From positions 202,989 to 266,988 of the forward strand of contig NZ_JAAQOM010000010.1 in the NCBI RefSeq assembly GCF_011682055.1: 64,000 bases of DNA, read 5' to 3'. Shown here in pieces: positions 20,410 to 27,912 of the stretch. The notes under the pieces are model-generated. The model made no database searches, was not told the DNA's origin, and saw only the letters and a list, made by a program, of their open reading frames with translations. Made by a program: the position numbers and the translations under genes. The DNA comes from Telluria antibiotica (GTDB lineage: Bacteria > Pseudomonadota > Gammaproteobacteria > Burkholderiales > Burkholderiaceae_D). Numbering within the stretch: position 1 is the stretch's first letter; every line of letters begins with the position of its first letter.

Positions 20410-21720
20410 ATGGACAAGCATGACAACAAGGATGCCGACGGCACCATCGCCGCGCCGTCGCCGGAAGCCTCGACCTGGCTGTCGAAGCTGGGCCCGGGAC
20501 TGATCACGGGCGCCGCGGACGACGACCCGAGCGGCATCGCCACCTATTCGCAGGCCGGCGCGCAGTTCGGGTTCAACCTGCTGTGGACCCTGCTGCTGAC
20601 GTATCCGCTGATGGCCGCGATCCAGGTCATCAGCGCGAACATCGGCCGCGTGACGGGGCGGGGCCTCGCGACGAACCTGCAACGCTACGCGCCGCGCCAG
20701 GTCGTGTGGGCGATCGTCGGCCTGCTGCTCGTCGCGAACATCATCAACATCGCGGCCGACGTGGCGGCGATGGGCGAGGCGATGTCGCTCGTCGCGCCCG
20801 GCCGCGCGCACTGGTACGCCGTCGGCTTCGGCATGCTGTCCGTGCTGCTGCAGGTGTTCGTGCCTTACCAGCGCTACGTGAACCTGCTCAAGTGGCTCAC
20901 GCTCGTGTTGCTCGCGTACGTGGCCACCGTGTTCGTCGTCCACGTGCCGTGGCACGACGTGCTGAAGTCCACCGTGTGGCCGCACATCGCGTGGAACAAG
21001 GATTATCTGACCACCATCGTCGCCGTGTTCGGCACGACGATCAGCCCTTACCTGTTCTTCTGGCAGGCGTCGCAGGAAGTCGAGGAACTGCGCGCGGACG
21101 ATGCCGCCCAGCCGCTGCGCAAGGCGCCCGAACAGGCCGTGCGCCAGCTCAAGCGCATCCGCTTCGACACGTGGGTGGGCATGGGCGTGTCGAACGCCGT
21201 CGCCTTCTTCATCATGCTGACGACGGCCGCCACCTTGCACACGCAGGGCGTGCGCGACCTGCAGTCGGCCGCGCAGGCCGCATCGGCGCTGAAGCCCGTC
21301 GCGGGCGAGTTCGCGTTCATCCTGTTCGCGCTGGGCATCGTCGGCACGGGCCTGCTGGCGATCCCCGTGCTGGCAGGATCGGCCGCGTACGCGATGGCCG
21401 GCACGTTCCACTGGAAGAGCAGCCTGGGTGCCGAATTCTCGGCCGCGCGCAAGTTCTACGCGATCATCATCGTCGCCACCCTGGCCGGCGTCGGCATCAA
21501 CTTCATGCCGCTCGACCCCATCAAGGCACTGTACTGGAGCGCCGTGCTGAACGGCGTCATCGCCGTGCCCGTGATGGCGATCATGATGCTCGTCGCGATG
21601 AGCAAGCGCATCATGGGCGACCTCACGATCGTGCCGCGCCTGTCCGTGCTGGGCTGGTTGTGCACGGGCGTGATGGCGGCGGCGACGATCGCGATGTTCG
21701 CGTCCTTCCTGCCGGGGTGA
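20410..21720 (+). CDS. Nramp-family divalent metal transporter
   Basis: 436 aa, about 11 hydrophobic helices. The Nramp fold is recognisable from LGPGLITGAADDDPSGIATY (helix 1) and VFGTTISPYLFFWQASQE (helix 6). The classical metal-binding DPGN and MPH triads are replaced by DPSGI and ISPYLFFWQ, so manganese/iron specificity cannot be assumed; this variant clade is usually annotated only as Nramp-like. The ATG at 20410 removes a 19-residue basic extension that does not look like the family N-terminus, but neither start has a strong ribosome site. Confidence 0.8.
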   Translation: MDKHDNKDADGTIAAPSPEASTWLSKLGPGLITGAADDDPSGIATYSQAGAQFGFNLLWTLLLTYPLMAAIQVISANIGRVTGRGLATNLQRYAPRQVVWAIVGLLLVANIINIAADVAAMGEAMSLVAPGRAHWYAVGFGMLSVLLQVFVPYQRYVNLLKWLTLVLLAYVATVFVVHVPWHDVLKSTVWPHIAWNKDYLTTIVAVFGTTISPYLFFWQASQEVEELRADDAAQPLRKAPEQAVRQLKRIRFDTWVGMGVSNAVAFFIMLTTAATLHTQGVRDLQSAAQAASALKPVAGEFAFILFALGIVGTGLLAIPVLAGSAAYAMAGTFHWKSSLGAEFSAARKFYAIIIVATLAGVGINFMPLDPIKALYWSAVLNGVIAVPVMAIMMLVAMSKRIMGDLTIVPRLSVLGWLCTGVMAAATIAMFASFLPG

Positions 21721-21724
21721 CCGC

Positions 21725-22840
21725 TTACTGCAGGTCGATGCGCCCGTACAGCCCGTGCGCCTCGTCGCCCGGCCCGGCCGTGTAGAACAGCGTGTTGGTC
21801 GGCTGGTTGTTCACGCCGTTGCCGAACGCGATGCCCCACAGGCCGTCGATGACGATGGGCGTCTTGTCGGCCTTGGACAGGGTGCCGACGAACGCGCCCG
21901 TGGTCGGGTTGTATGCATTGATCTTGCCGTCGCCGAAGTTGGCGACGAGGATGTCGTTGCTGAAATCGCCAAAGTTTGCCGGTGCCATCGCGATGCCCCA
22001 CGGTGCGTTCAGCGCGCCGCCGCTCGTCAGGCGCTTGACCATCGTGCCGCCCGTGTCGTACACGTCGACGACGCCCAGGCCCGCGCCTTTGACTTCGTCG
22101 TTCCCGGCCGTTTCACGCTGCGCGTACGCCACGTAGATGCGGTCGCCGATGGCCTGGATGCCGAACGGCGCATAGCCCGTGGGCAGGCCCGGGTCCGTGA
22201 AGCTGCCGGGCAGCGTGGCTTTTTGCCAGTTGGCGTCGTAGACGTCGACCTTGTTGTTGTGGAAGTCGGCGGCGTACAGGTAGTTCGCGCCCGCGTAGCT
22301 GGCGATCGCGACGCCCTTGTAGACGGCATTCCCGCCCGTGTCCACCGCCGTCACGGCGTTCGTGCGGTTGACGGTGGGCGACCACCCGGACACGGTGCCG
22401 GCCTCGCCGACGAAGATGAACGGGCTGGCGCCCGTCACGCCGTTCTGCGTGACCTTGAAGTCGGTGCTGCCGTTGTAGACGATACCCGTCGGGGCAGCGG
22501 CGCCGGCGGTGCCGGCCGGAATCGCGACGATGAGCGTCTGTGGCACGCCGTTGCCGTCGTACAGCGTCGACGTCGAGGTACCGTTGTTCGCGACCCAGAC
22601 GAACGCGGTCGGGTTGAATGCGAGGCCCCAGGCATTCACGAGTTTCGTGTCGGTATGCGCGGCGCCGGCCGTGCTCTGGTCGGAGACGAGGGCCGTCGTC
22701 GCAAAGGCACTCGTCATCGTCGGTGGCGGGGTCATCGAATGGTCGCTGCCGCCGCCGCAGGCCGCGACGAAGGCGCCCAGCACGATGCTGGACAGGCCGG
22801 CCGCGAGCATGCGCACGGCCGCTTTCGGTTGCAGGTTCAT
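21725..22840 (-). CDS. TIGR03118-type beta-propeller lipoprotein
   Basis: 371 aa. A lipoprotein signal ends in the lipobox VAAC (SSIVLGAFVAACGGG), predicting anchoring in a membrane. The mature part is a repeat protein with recurring blades such as LVNAWGLAFNPTAFVWVANN, APWGIAMAPANFGDFSNDIL and IDGLWGIAFGNGVNNQPTNT, the pattern of the TIGR03118 NHL/propeller family. Function is unknown; propellers of this type bind proteins or small ligands. The ATG at 22840 is chosen because it begins the signal peptide. It converges with the Nramp-like gene, with only four bases between stops. Confidence 0.82.
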   Translation of the reverse strand: MNLQPKAAVRMLAAGLSSIVLGAFVAACGGGSDHSMTPPPTMTSAFATTALVSDQSTAGAAHTDTKLVNAWGLAFNPTAFVWVANNGTSTSTLYDGNGVPQTLIVAIPAGTAGAAAPTGIVYNGSTDFKVTQNGVTGASPFIFVGEAGTVSGWSPTVNRTNAVTAVDTGGNAVYKGVAIASYAGANYLYAADFHNNKVDVYDANWQKATLPGSFTDPGLPTGYAPFGIQAIGDRIYVAYAQRETAGNDEVKGAGLGVVDVYDTGGTMVKRLTSGGALNAPWGIAMAPANFGDFSNDILVANFGDGKINAYNPTTGAFVGTLSKADKTPIVIDGLWGIAFGNGVNNQPTNTLFYTAGPGDEAHGLYGRIDLQ

Positions 22841-22922
22841 GATTGCTCCTCTATGGACGCGTCGAAGGGACGACGTTAATGCCCCCGTCCGCGTGCAAGG
22901 TTCAATCGAATCGCAGGTGTTT

Positions 22923-23630
22923 TCAGAAGCGCACGCTGGCGCTGGCGAACAGGGCGCGGGCGCGCGGCCGTTCGTAGTCGGACGCGTGCATGAGCGTCTG
23001 CCAGCCGGCCTGCAGGCGCCAGTCGGACGTGTCGTACGCGAGCGCGGCGCGCAGGTCGGTGCGGTCGGGGCCGCTGCGGCGGTAATCGGCAAACGGGTGC
23101 AGGATGCCGCCGTGCAGCGCCAGCGAGACCCGCTCGCCCAGCGGCACCCCCGTGTTCACGTCGAGATAGGCGGTGCGGCCGGCGCCGAAATAGGCGGGCG
23201 AATAGGACAGGCGCGCACTGACGCGGTCGAGGGTCAGGCCGGCGTAGAACTCGTGGTAATCGACCTCGTGGTTGCGCAGGTAGATCGTGCGCGACACGCC
23301 CGCGTCCCACGACAGCCGCGACGTCAGCGGCGCCGCGCGTCCGCCGTAGACGATCAGCAGGCCCTGGCCGCGGCCGTACAGCTTGATGGGCGAGGCGAAG
23401 GCGCCCGTGTACCAGCCGCCGGCGGCGTCATGGTCGACGCGCAGCTGCAGGGCGGGATCGGGGTTTAGCGACATGCCGCGCATCGCATACCCCGATACGA
23501 GGGTGAGGTCGGCGCTGGTCTGGGCACAGGCGCCGCGCGCCAGCATGGCGGCGGCAAGGAAGAGTGTACGCGCGCCCGTCAACGCGGGTGCGGGGCGGGA
23601 AGGCTGGCGGTCGTGGCAGTCGAAGGGCAT
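22923..23630 (-). CDS. TorF-family outer membrane protein
   Basis: 235 aa. After an N-terminal export signal (core ARTLFLAAAMLARGACA) the protein is a series of amphipathic strands ending in ALFASASVRF, with the terminal phenylalanine of outer membrane barrels. The segment LTLVSGYAMRGMSLNPDPAL and the following strands match TIGR02001 (TorF). The family is porin-like, with no assigned cargo. The ATG at 23630 overlaps the preceding subtilase gene by 52 bases; a later start is possible but would cut into the signal. It is the last gene of the sigma-anti-sigma-protease operon. Confidence 0.75.
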   Translation of the reverse strand: MPFDCHDRQPSRPAPALTGARTLFLAAAMLARGACAQTSADLTLVSGYAMRGMSLNPDPALQLRVDHDAAGGWYTGAFASPIKLYGRGQGLLIVYGGRAAPLTSRLSWDAGVSRTIYLRNHEVDYHEFYAGLTLDRVSARLSYSPAYFGAGRTAYLDVNTGVPLGERVSLALHGGILHPFADYRRSGPDRTDLRAALAYDTSDWRLQAGWQTLMHASDYERPRARALFASASVRF

Positions 23631-24901
23631 AGGCAGAGACAGGTTCCGGCGGCGCGCGCAACGGCCGCGCAGGCGTCTATGCTACCAGCTTGTCGAGCTC
23701 CCGACGCCAGCGCGGCGGGCAGGATGCGTGCGCCGCCCGCGAGGTCGGCCTTCAACCGGGCCGGGGGAGTGTCCGGGCGCAGCTCCAGCATCAGCGCGGC
23801 CAGGCCCGCCACGTGGGCCGCCGCGTACGACGAACCGGACACCATCCCCCAACGCGCGCCCGGCAACGACGTGGGCACGTCCGTGCCAGGCGCCCGCAGC
23901 GATCCCGGTGGAGGGGCCTGTTGCGTGTCCGACGCGACCGCGATCACGCCCGGGTGCGACGCGGGGAAGCCGCCGTCCGGCTGGTTCGGATCGGCCGCGC
24001 CGACGAGCGTCACGCCGCGCGCGAGGGCGGCGTCGAGCAGCGCCTGCAGCAGCCGGTCGCGCGGTCCGCCAAGACTCATGTTGATGACGCGCGCATCGCT
24101 CATCAGCGCGAAGTTGATCGCCTTGCCGAGCGTGAAGCTGTTGCAGCGCGCGGGCGGCCCTTCCGTTTCCCAGCAGGCGCGCAGGGCCAGCAGGCGCGCG
24201 TCCGGCGCGATGCCCGCGATGCCCAGGCCATTGCCTTCGCGCGCGGCGATGATGCCGGCGACGGCCGTGCCGTGGGCCTCGGCCGCATCGGGGTAGGTGT
24301 CGACGAAGTTGCGGCGCAGCTTGACCTGGCCGGCGAGGTCGGGGTGCTTCTCGTCGATGCCGCTGTCGACGACGGCCACCGTCACGCCCCGTCCCGTGCT
24401 GGCGCGGTGCAGCGACGTCAGCTGCCAGGCGCGCGCGGCCGGTTGCACGGGGAGCAGCGGGTCGCCGGCGTCGAGGCCCCGGTATTCCTGGATCGCCTGG
24501 GCCCATTCGACGCGCGGGTCGTGCGCCAGCGCATCGAGCAGCCGGTCGACGGGGCCGGCCCGTCCCGCCTGCGCTTCCTCCATCACGAAGCAGTCGATGC
24601 CGATGGCGGGCATCGGCCAGTCGTCGACGACGCGCAGGCCGTGCGCGGCCGCGAGTTCGCGCGCGACGCGGCGGCGCGCGGCGCGCGTGCCGTCGTCCGT
24701 GTAGCCGCCGCCGTAGGCGCCGTCGGGACGGAAGTGCGGCGACGGCATGCGCAGCATGACGAGCACCTGGTGCCCGGACTGTGCGGCCTGGCGGGCGTCG
24801 GGGGCGTCCGCGCTCGCGCGCGGCACCACGCACGCGAGCGCGCACAGGGCGGCGCACAGCGCGAAGAGGCGGGCGAAGATGCCGGTATGTCGCTGGTTCA
24901 C
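23579..24901 (-). CDS. S8 family serine peptidase (subtilase), exported
   Basis: 440 aa from a GTG at 24901. A signal peptide (hydrophobic core FALCAALCALACVV, processing near ASA) is followed by an unusual N-terminal prodomain containing VLVMLRMPSPHFRPDG and RVVDDWPMPAIGIDCFVMEE. The catalytic triad is clear: Asp in VAVVDSGIDEKHPDL, His in EAHGTAVAGIIAAREG, Ser in VSGSSYAAAHVAGLAALML. The oxyanion region is RVINMSLGGP. The GTG overlaps the anti-sigma stop by four bases, so synthesis is coupled to the sigma factor unit. Other subtilases are secreted degradative enzymes; here a regulatory target, the neighbouring anti-sigma factor, is conceivable. Confidence 0.88.
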   Translation of the reverse strand: MNQRHTGIFARLFALCAALCALACVVPRASADAPDARQAAQSGHQVLVMLRMPSPHFRPDGAYGGGYTDDGTRAARRRVARELAAAHGLRVVDDWPMPAIGIDCFVMEEAQAGRAGPVDRLLDALAHDPRVEWAQAIQEYRGLDAGDPLLPVQPAARAWQLTSLHRASTGRGVTVAVVDSGIDEKHPDLAGQVKLRRNFVDTYPDAAEAHGTAVAGIIAAREGNGLGIAGIAPDARLLALRACWETEGPPARCNSFTLGKAINFALMSDARVINMSLGGPRDRLLQALLDAALARGVTLVGAADPNQPDGGFPASHPGVIAVASDTQQAPPPGSLRAPGTDVPTSLPGARWGMVSGSSYAAAHVAGLAALMLELRPDTPPARLKADLAGGARILPAALASGARQAGSIDACAAVARAAGTCLCLCPSTATTASLPAPHPR

Positions 24902-25629
24902 GGCCGGCCGTCCATGGACAAGGGTTCGGCCAGGGTGACGGCCGGTTCCGCGCGCAGCCGGTCCAGCACGGGAGCGGCCTGGCCGTCCGCGCCGACCAGC
25001 CACGCATCCGTGACCGTCGGCCCGCCGACGATGCGGCCGCCGCTGGCGCGCACGATGCGGCGCAGTTCGCGCTCCGGCGTGTCGGGGCGGAACGTGACGA
25101 TGAGCCGCGCCGCGCCGTTCGCGCCGCCGGCGCCGAGCACGCGGTACGCATCCGGCGTTTCAAGGTGGGCGGCCGGTCGTGCCAGCAGCACTGCGAGCAC
25201 GGCGATCACGCCGCATTGCGCCGCCACGGCCGCGCGCAGCCAGGCGCCGTCGTTGGCGGCGAAGCGTTCGCGCCAGCGCTGCAGCAGGCCGGGTGCGGCG
25301 GCAATCGGCTCCGCGCCTGGCGCTGCGGCCGGGGCGCAGGCCGGCAGTGCGCCGTCGTCGTCCACGGCTGCCGCATCGTCGAGACGCGGCAGTAGGCGCG
25401 CCAGCGCGCGGTTTGGATCGAAATCGAGGTCAGGGTCGAGTTGGAGCGCGGGGCCAGCGGCGCGCACGGTGCGCAGCGCGGCGAGGTCGGCGCGGCAGTC
25501 GGCGCACGTCTCCACGTGGGCCTGCACGTGTTCCAGTTCGGTGCCCGTGAGGGTGCCGTTGGCGAGCCAGGGCAGGACGTCCTGGGCTTCGGCGTGGCGC
25601 GCGGTGACGCGGTTGCTGTGCGGGTTCAT
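24898..25629 (-). CDS. Anti-sigma factor with zinc finger, one TM helix and subtilase-propeptide-like tail
   Basis: 243 aa. Cytoplasmic part: a zf-HC2 anti-sigma motif HxxxCxxC (H38, C42, C45, in HVETCADC). A long low-complexity Ala/Pro/Asp linker leads to a single membrane helix at about 135-153 (VAAQCGVIAVLAVLLA). The periplasmic domain (about 165-243: RLIVTFRPDTPERELRRIV, GGRIVGGPTVTDAWLVG, VLDRLRAEPAVTLAEPL) has the alternating strand/helix layout and the closing AEP of inhibitor-I9/fervidolysin-type subtilase propeptides. That last assignment is mine from pattern. Four-base overlaps on both sides (25626-25629 and 24898-24901) lock it between the sigma factor and the subtilase. Confidence 0.82.
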   Translation of the reverse strand: MNPHSNRVTARHAEAQDVLPWLANGTLTGTELEHVQAHVETCADCRADLAALRTVRAAGPALQLDPDLDFDPNRALARLLPRLDDAAAVDDDGALPACAPAAAPGAEPIAAAPGLLQRWRERFAANDGAWLRAAVAAQCGVIAVLAVLLARPAAHLETPDAYRVLGAGGANGAARLIVTFRPDTPERELRRIVRASGGRIVGGPTVTDAWLVGADGQAAPVLDRLRAEPAVTLAEPLSMDGRP

Positions 25630-26213
25630 GACCGGACCTCCAGCTGGTCTTCCAGCAGCGTTGCCAGGCGGCGGCGCGCGTGGAACAGGCGCGTCTTGAC
25701 GGTGTTGACGGGACATTCCATGATTTCTGCGATTTCTGCGTAACCCATGTCGTGATAGAAGGTCAGCTGGAACGCGGCCCGCTGCGCTAGTGGCAAGGTC
25801 GCGACGGCCGCGTCGACGGCATGCGCGAGGCGCTGCTGCTCGAAGCGCCAGTCGGGCCGGCCGGCGTCGTCGCCCGCGTACTCGTCGGCCGTGTCGGCCG
25901 TCGGCTCGTCGAGGGCGTGCAGCGCCTTGCAGGCCTTGCGGTACGCGATCGCGAACACCCACGTCGACACCTTGCAGCTGCCGTCGAACGTGGCGGCCTT
26001 CTGCCAGACGACGAGCAGCGTGTCGTTGACGATTTCCTCGATCAGCGGCACGCTGCGCGTCATGCGCTGGAGGAAGCGTGCCAGCCGCGGGAAATACATG
26101 CGGTACAACGTCTCGAAGGCGTGCCGGTCCCCGGCGGCCACGCGGCCGACCAGGCTGGCTTCGCCCTCGGCCGCGCCGGCCGCAGGCGGCGATCCTTCAG
26201 TATGTCTGTCCAC
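25626..26213 (-). CDS. ECF RNA polymerase sigma factor
   Basis: 195 aa from GTG at 26213. Region 2 shows FETLYRMYFPRLARFLQRM and EIVNDTLLVVWQKAATFDG; region 4 shows LPLAQRAAFQLTFYHDMGYA and EIAEIMECPVNTVKTRLFHA. These are the hallmarks of group IV (ECF) sigma factors. The stop overlaps the anti-sigma start by four bases. A GAACCTT/GTATTC promoter-like pair lies just upstream, suggesting autoregulation. The signal is unknown; the linked exported protease and outer-membrane protein suggest envelope sensing. Confidence 0.93.
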   Translation of the reverse strand: MDRHTEGSPPAAGAAEGEASLVGRVAAGDRHAFETLYRMYFPRLARFLQRMTRSVPLIEEIVNDTLLVVWQKAATFDGSCKVSTWVFAIAYRKACKALHALDEPTADTADEYAGDDAGRPDWRFEQQRLAHAVDAAVATLPLAQRAAFQLTFYHDMGYAEIAEIMECPVNTVKTRLFHARRRLATLLEDQLEVRS

Positions 26214-26239
26214 CCATGCGCTCTCTGCTGTTTTGCCGT

Positions 26240-26266
26240 GAATACCTGCCGGCCGCGCGAAGGTTC
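26240..26266 (-). promoter_or_regulatory. Candidate ECF-type autoregulated promoter
   Basis: Read on the minus strand, GAACCTT (26266-26260) and GTATTC (26245-26240) are separated by 14 bases. The layout is close to RpoE-like promoters (GGAACTT, about 15-16 bases, GTCTNA). A start near 26233 would give a 20-base leader before the sigma factor GTG. Location supports autoregulation, but the spacing is a little short. Confidence 0.4.
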
Positions 26267-26396
26267 ATGCGCGGCGCAAATATTTTTTGCCGCACGTGAT
26301 TCTCACACGGATCGACGCCCTCGGGGCCCTGCGAATCGTGTTGCCGCGATCCGCCGCCCGTGTCACGATGCCGCCATGACAACCCGATATTGCCCC

Positions 26397-26774
26397 ATGA
26401 AACGATTTGCACTGTCTTTCCTCGCCGCCGCGCTGGTCCTGGCCGGCCACGTCCACGCCCAGGACAAGCCGCGCCCGCTCGGCTACGCGAAGGTCGCCGA
26501 CGCGCTGGCCGCGCTGGAAAAGAACCCGGACGCGAAGTTCAGCCATCCGGACGGCTGGACCGTCGTCACCGTCCAGAAGCCGGAACTGGCCGTGTGGTCG
26601 TTCGTGCCGAAGGGGCACGACGCGTATCCGGCCGTCGTCCGGCGCATCGTCCGCAAGACGGACAAGGGGACGTTCGTCGAGATGAAAGTGCTGTGTGAAG
26701 CCAAGCAGGAACCGTGCCGGCGACTGGCGCTGCAATTCCAGCAGTTGACGGCGCAGATGCAGCAGGCCAGGTAG
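26397..26774 (+). CDS. Small exported protein of unknown function
   Basis: 125 aa with a clear signal peptide (MKRFALSFLAAALVLAGHVH, cleavage after AHA/AQ near residue 22). The mature 100 residues are charged, with two cysteines (VLCEAKQEPCRRLA) that could form a disulfide in the periplasm. I do not recognise the family. The ATG at 26397 begins the signal; an in-frame ATG seven codons upstream is possible. The TAG stop is supplied by the palindromic repeat that begins immediately afterwards. It is divergent from the ECF sigma operon. Confidence 0.7.
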   Translation: MKRFALSFLAAALVLAGHVHAQDKPRPLGYAKVADALAALEKNPDAKFSHPDGWTVVTVQKPELAVWSFVPKGHDAYPAVVRRIVRKTDKGTFVEMKVLCEAKQEPCRRLALQFQQLTAQMQQAR

Positions 26775-26846
26775 GGTGGGCACCCCGTGCCCACCAAATG
26801 CACGCGTTTCGGCAATGCACGGTGGGCACGGGGTGCCCACCCTACG
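26771..26846. repeat. Intergenic palindromic repeat, locus 5 (inverted pair)
   Basis: Composite of two facing elements, nearly the exact reverse complement of the copy at 11770-11847, including the spacer with AAATGCACGCGTTTCGGCAA. The first bases contain the TAG stop of the preceding gene. It separates that gene from the convergent LysR gene. Confidence 0.88.
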
Positions 26847-26855
26847 ATTTAACCC

Positions 26856-27794
26856 CTACCGGTTGACGACCACCTTGGCCGCGGCCGTCACCTGATCGCG
26901 CAGCCACTTGTGCTCGGGCGACTGGTGCACACGCTGGTGCCACAGCTGGTAGAAGCGCATCGGCGGGAACTTGATCGGTACCGTGAAATTCTTCAGCGGC
27001 AGCGTCTTTTCGTAGAAACGGATGAACTGGCGCCCCGTCGTCAGCACGAGGTCCGTCTGCGTGAGCATGTACGGGATCAGGCCGAAATAGGGCGATTCCA
27101 CGGCCACCTTGCGGTGCAGGCCCTGGCGTTCGAGGAAGGCGTCGATGACGCCGTGGTAGCCCGGCAGCATCGCGGTCGGCGCGATGTGGGGCAGGGTGAG
27201 ATAGTCCTCGACCGTCATCGCGTCGGACGCCGTGCGCTTGGCGTAGGCGCTGTCGGCCCGCATCGTACAGATGATCGGGTCTTCGAACAACTTGGAGATG
27301 TGCAGGTGCGGCGGCGGCTCGTCCCAGTTGGCGATGACGAGGTCCATCTCGCCGTCGGACAGCATGCGCAGGTAGTCCGTGCCCGGCCCGAGGTGGTGGA
27401 TCGTCACGCGGCTGTTCGGCGCGCCGCGCCGGATCGAGGCGACGACACCGGGCAGGAATTGCGTGTCGAGGTAGTCGGGCGCCGCGATGTGGAACGTGCG
27501 GTCGGCCTGTTCCGGTACGAACGGCGTCCTGCGCACGAACAGGCTTTCCGTCTCGTCGAGGATGCGCTTGGCGGGCTTGAGCAGGCTTTCGCCATGCTGC
27601 GTGGGCACCATGCCGCGCGCACCGCGCACGAGCAGCGGGTCGCCCGTCAGCTCGCGCAGCTTGCGCAGCGACGCCGAGATCGACGGCTGCGGCTGGTTCA
27701 GTTTCAGGGCGACGCGCGAGACGTTCTTCTCGACGAGCAGCAGATACAGGATGCGGATCAGGTGCAGGTCGAGGTGCTGGGGCAGGCTGGACAT
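26856..27794 (-). CDS. LysR-family regulator next to puuD
   Basis: 312 aa. HTH at residues 9-66: LHLIRILYLLLVEKNVSRVA followed by LKLNQPQPSISASLRKLREL and GDPLLVRGARGMVPTQHG. The effector domain begins near residue 90 (TFHIAAPDYLDTQFLPGVV). It is divergent from the urate hydroxylase gene with a 118-base gap, the usual arrangement for a LysR regulator and its target, so control of urate/purine degradation is likely. Direct repeats ATATACGT lie in the gap. Confidence 0.88.
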   Translation of the reverse strand: MSSLPQHLDLHLIRILYLLLVEKNVSRVALKLNQPQPSISASLRKLRELTGDPLLVRGARGMVPTQHGESLLKPAKRILDETESLFVRRTPFVPEQADRTFHIAAPDYLDTQFLPGVVASIRRGAPNSRVTIHHLGPGTDYLRMLSDGEMDLVIANWDEPPPHLHISKLFEDPIICTMRADSAYAKRTASDAMTVEDYLTLPHIAPTAMLPGYHGVIDAFLERQGLHRKVAVESPYFGLIPYMLTQTDLVLTTGRQFIRFYEKTLPLKNFTVPIKFPPMRFYQLWHQRVHQSPEHKWLRDQVTAAAKVVVNR

Positions 27795-27817
27795 GGGGCT
27801 TGCTTGGTATGATTGTT

Positions 27818-27846
27818 ATATACGTAGTCTGATTTTAAATATACGT
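27818..27846. promoter_or_regulatory. Direct repeats in the LysR-puuD divergent region
   Basis: ATATACGT occurs at 27818-27825 and 27839-27846, a 21-base period that places the copies on the same face of the helix. The stretch is AT-rich in an otherwise GC-rich window and lies between the two start codons, fitting an operator for the LysR protein or a promoter region. Candidate only. Confidence 0.4.
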
Positions 27847-27912
27847 TATTTTTCATGTTCCAGAAAATATATCGGCGGTGGTGTCGCCTGCCGGTCACGC
27901 TGAGGAGTCCCG

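Noticed and set aside
23690..25699. Plus-strand open frame of 669 codons opposite the subtilase and anti-sigma genes
   Set aside because: The minus-strand genes have the catalytic triad, zinc finger and four-base overlaps; the plus frame shows only biased composition.
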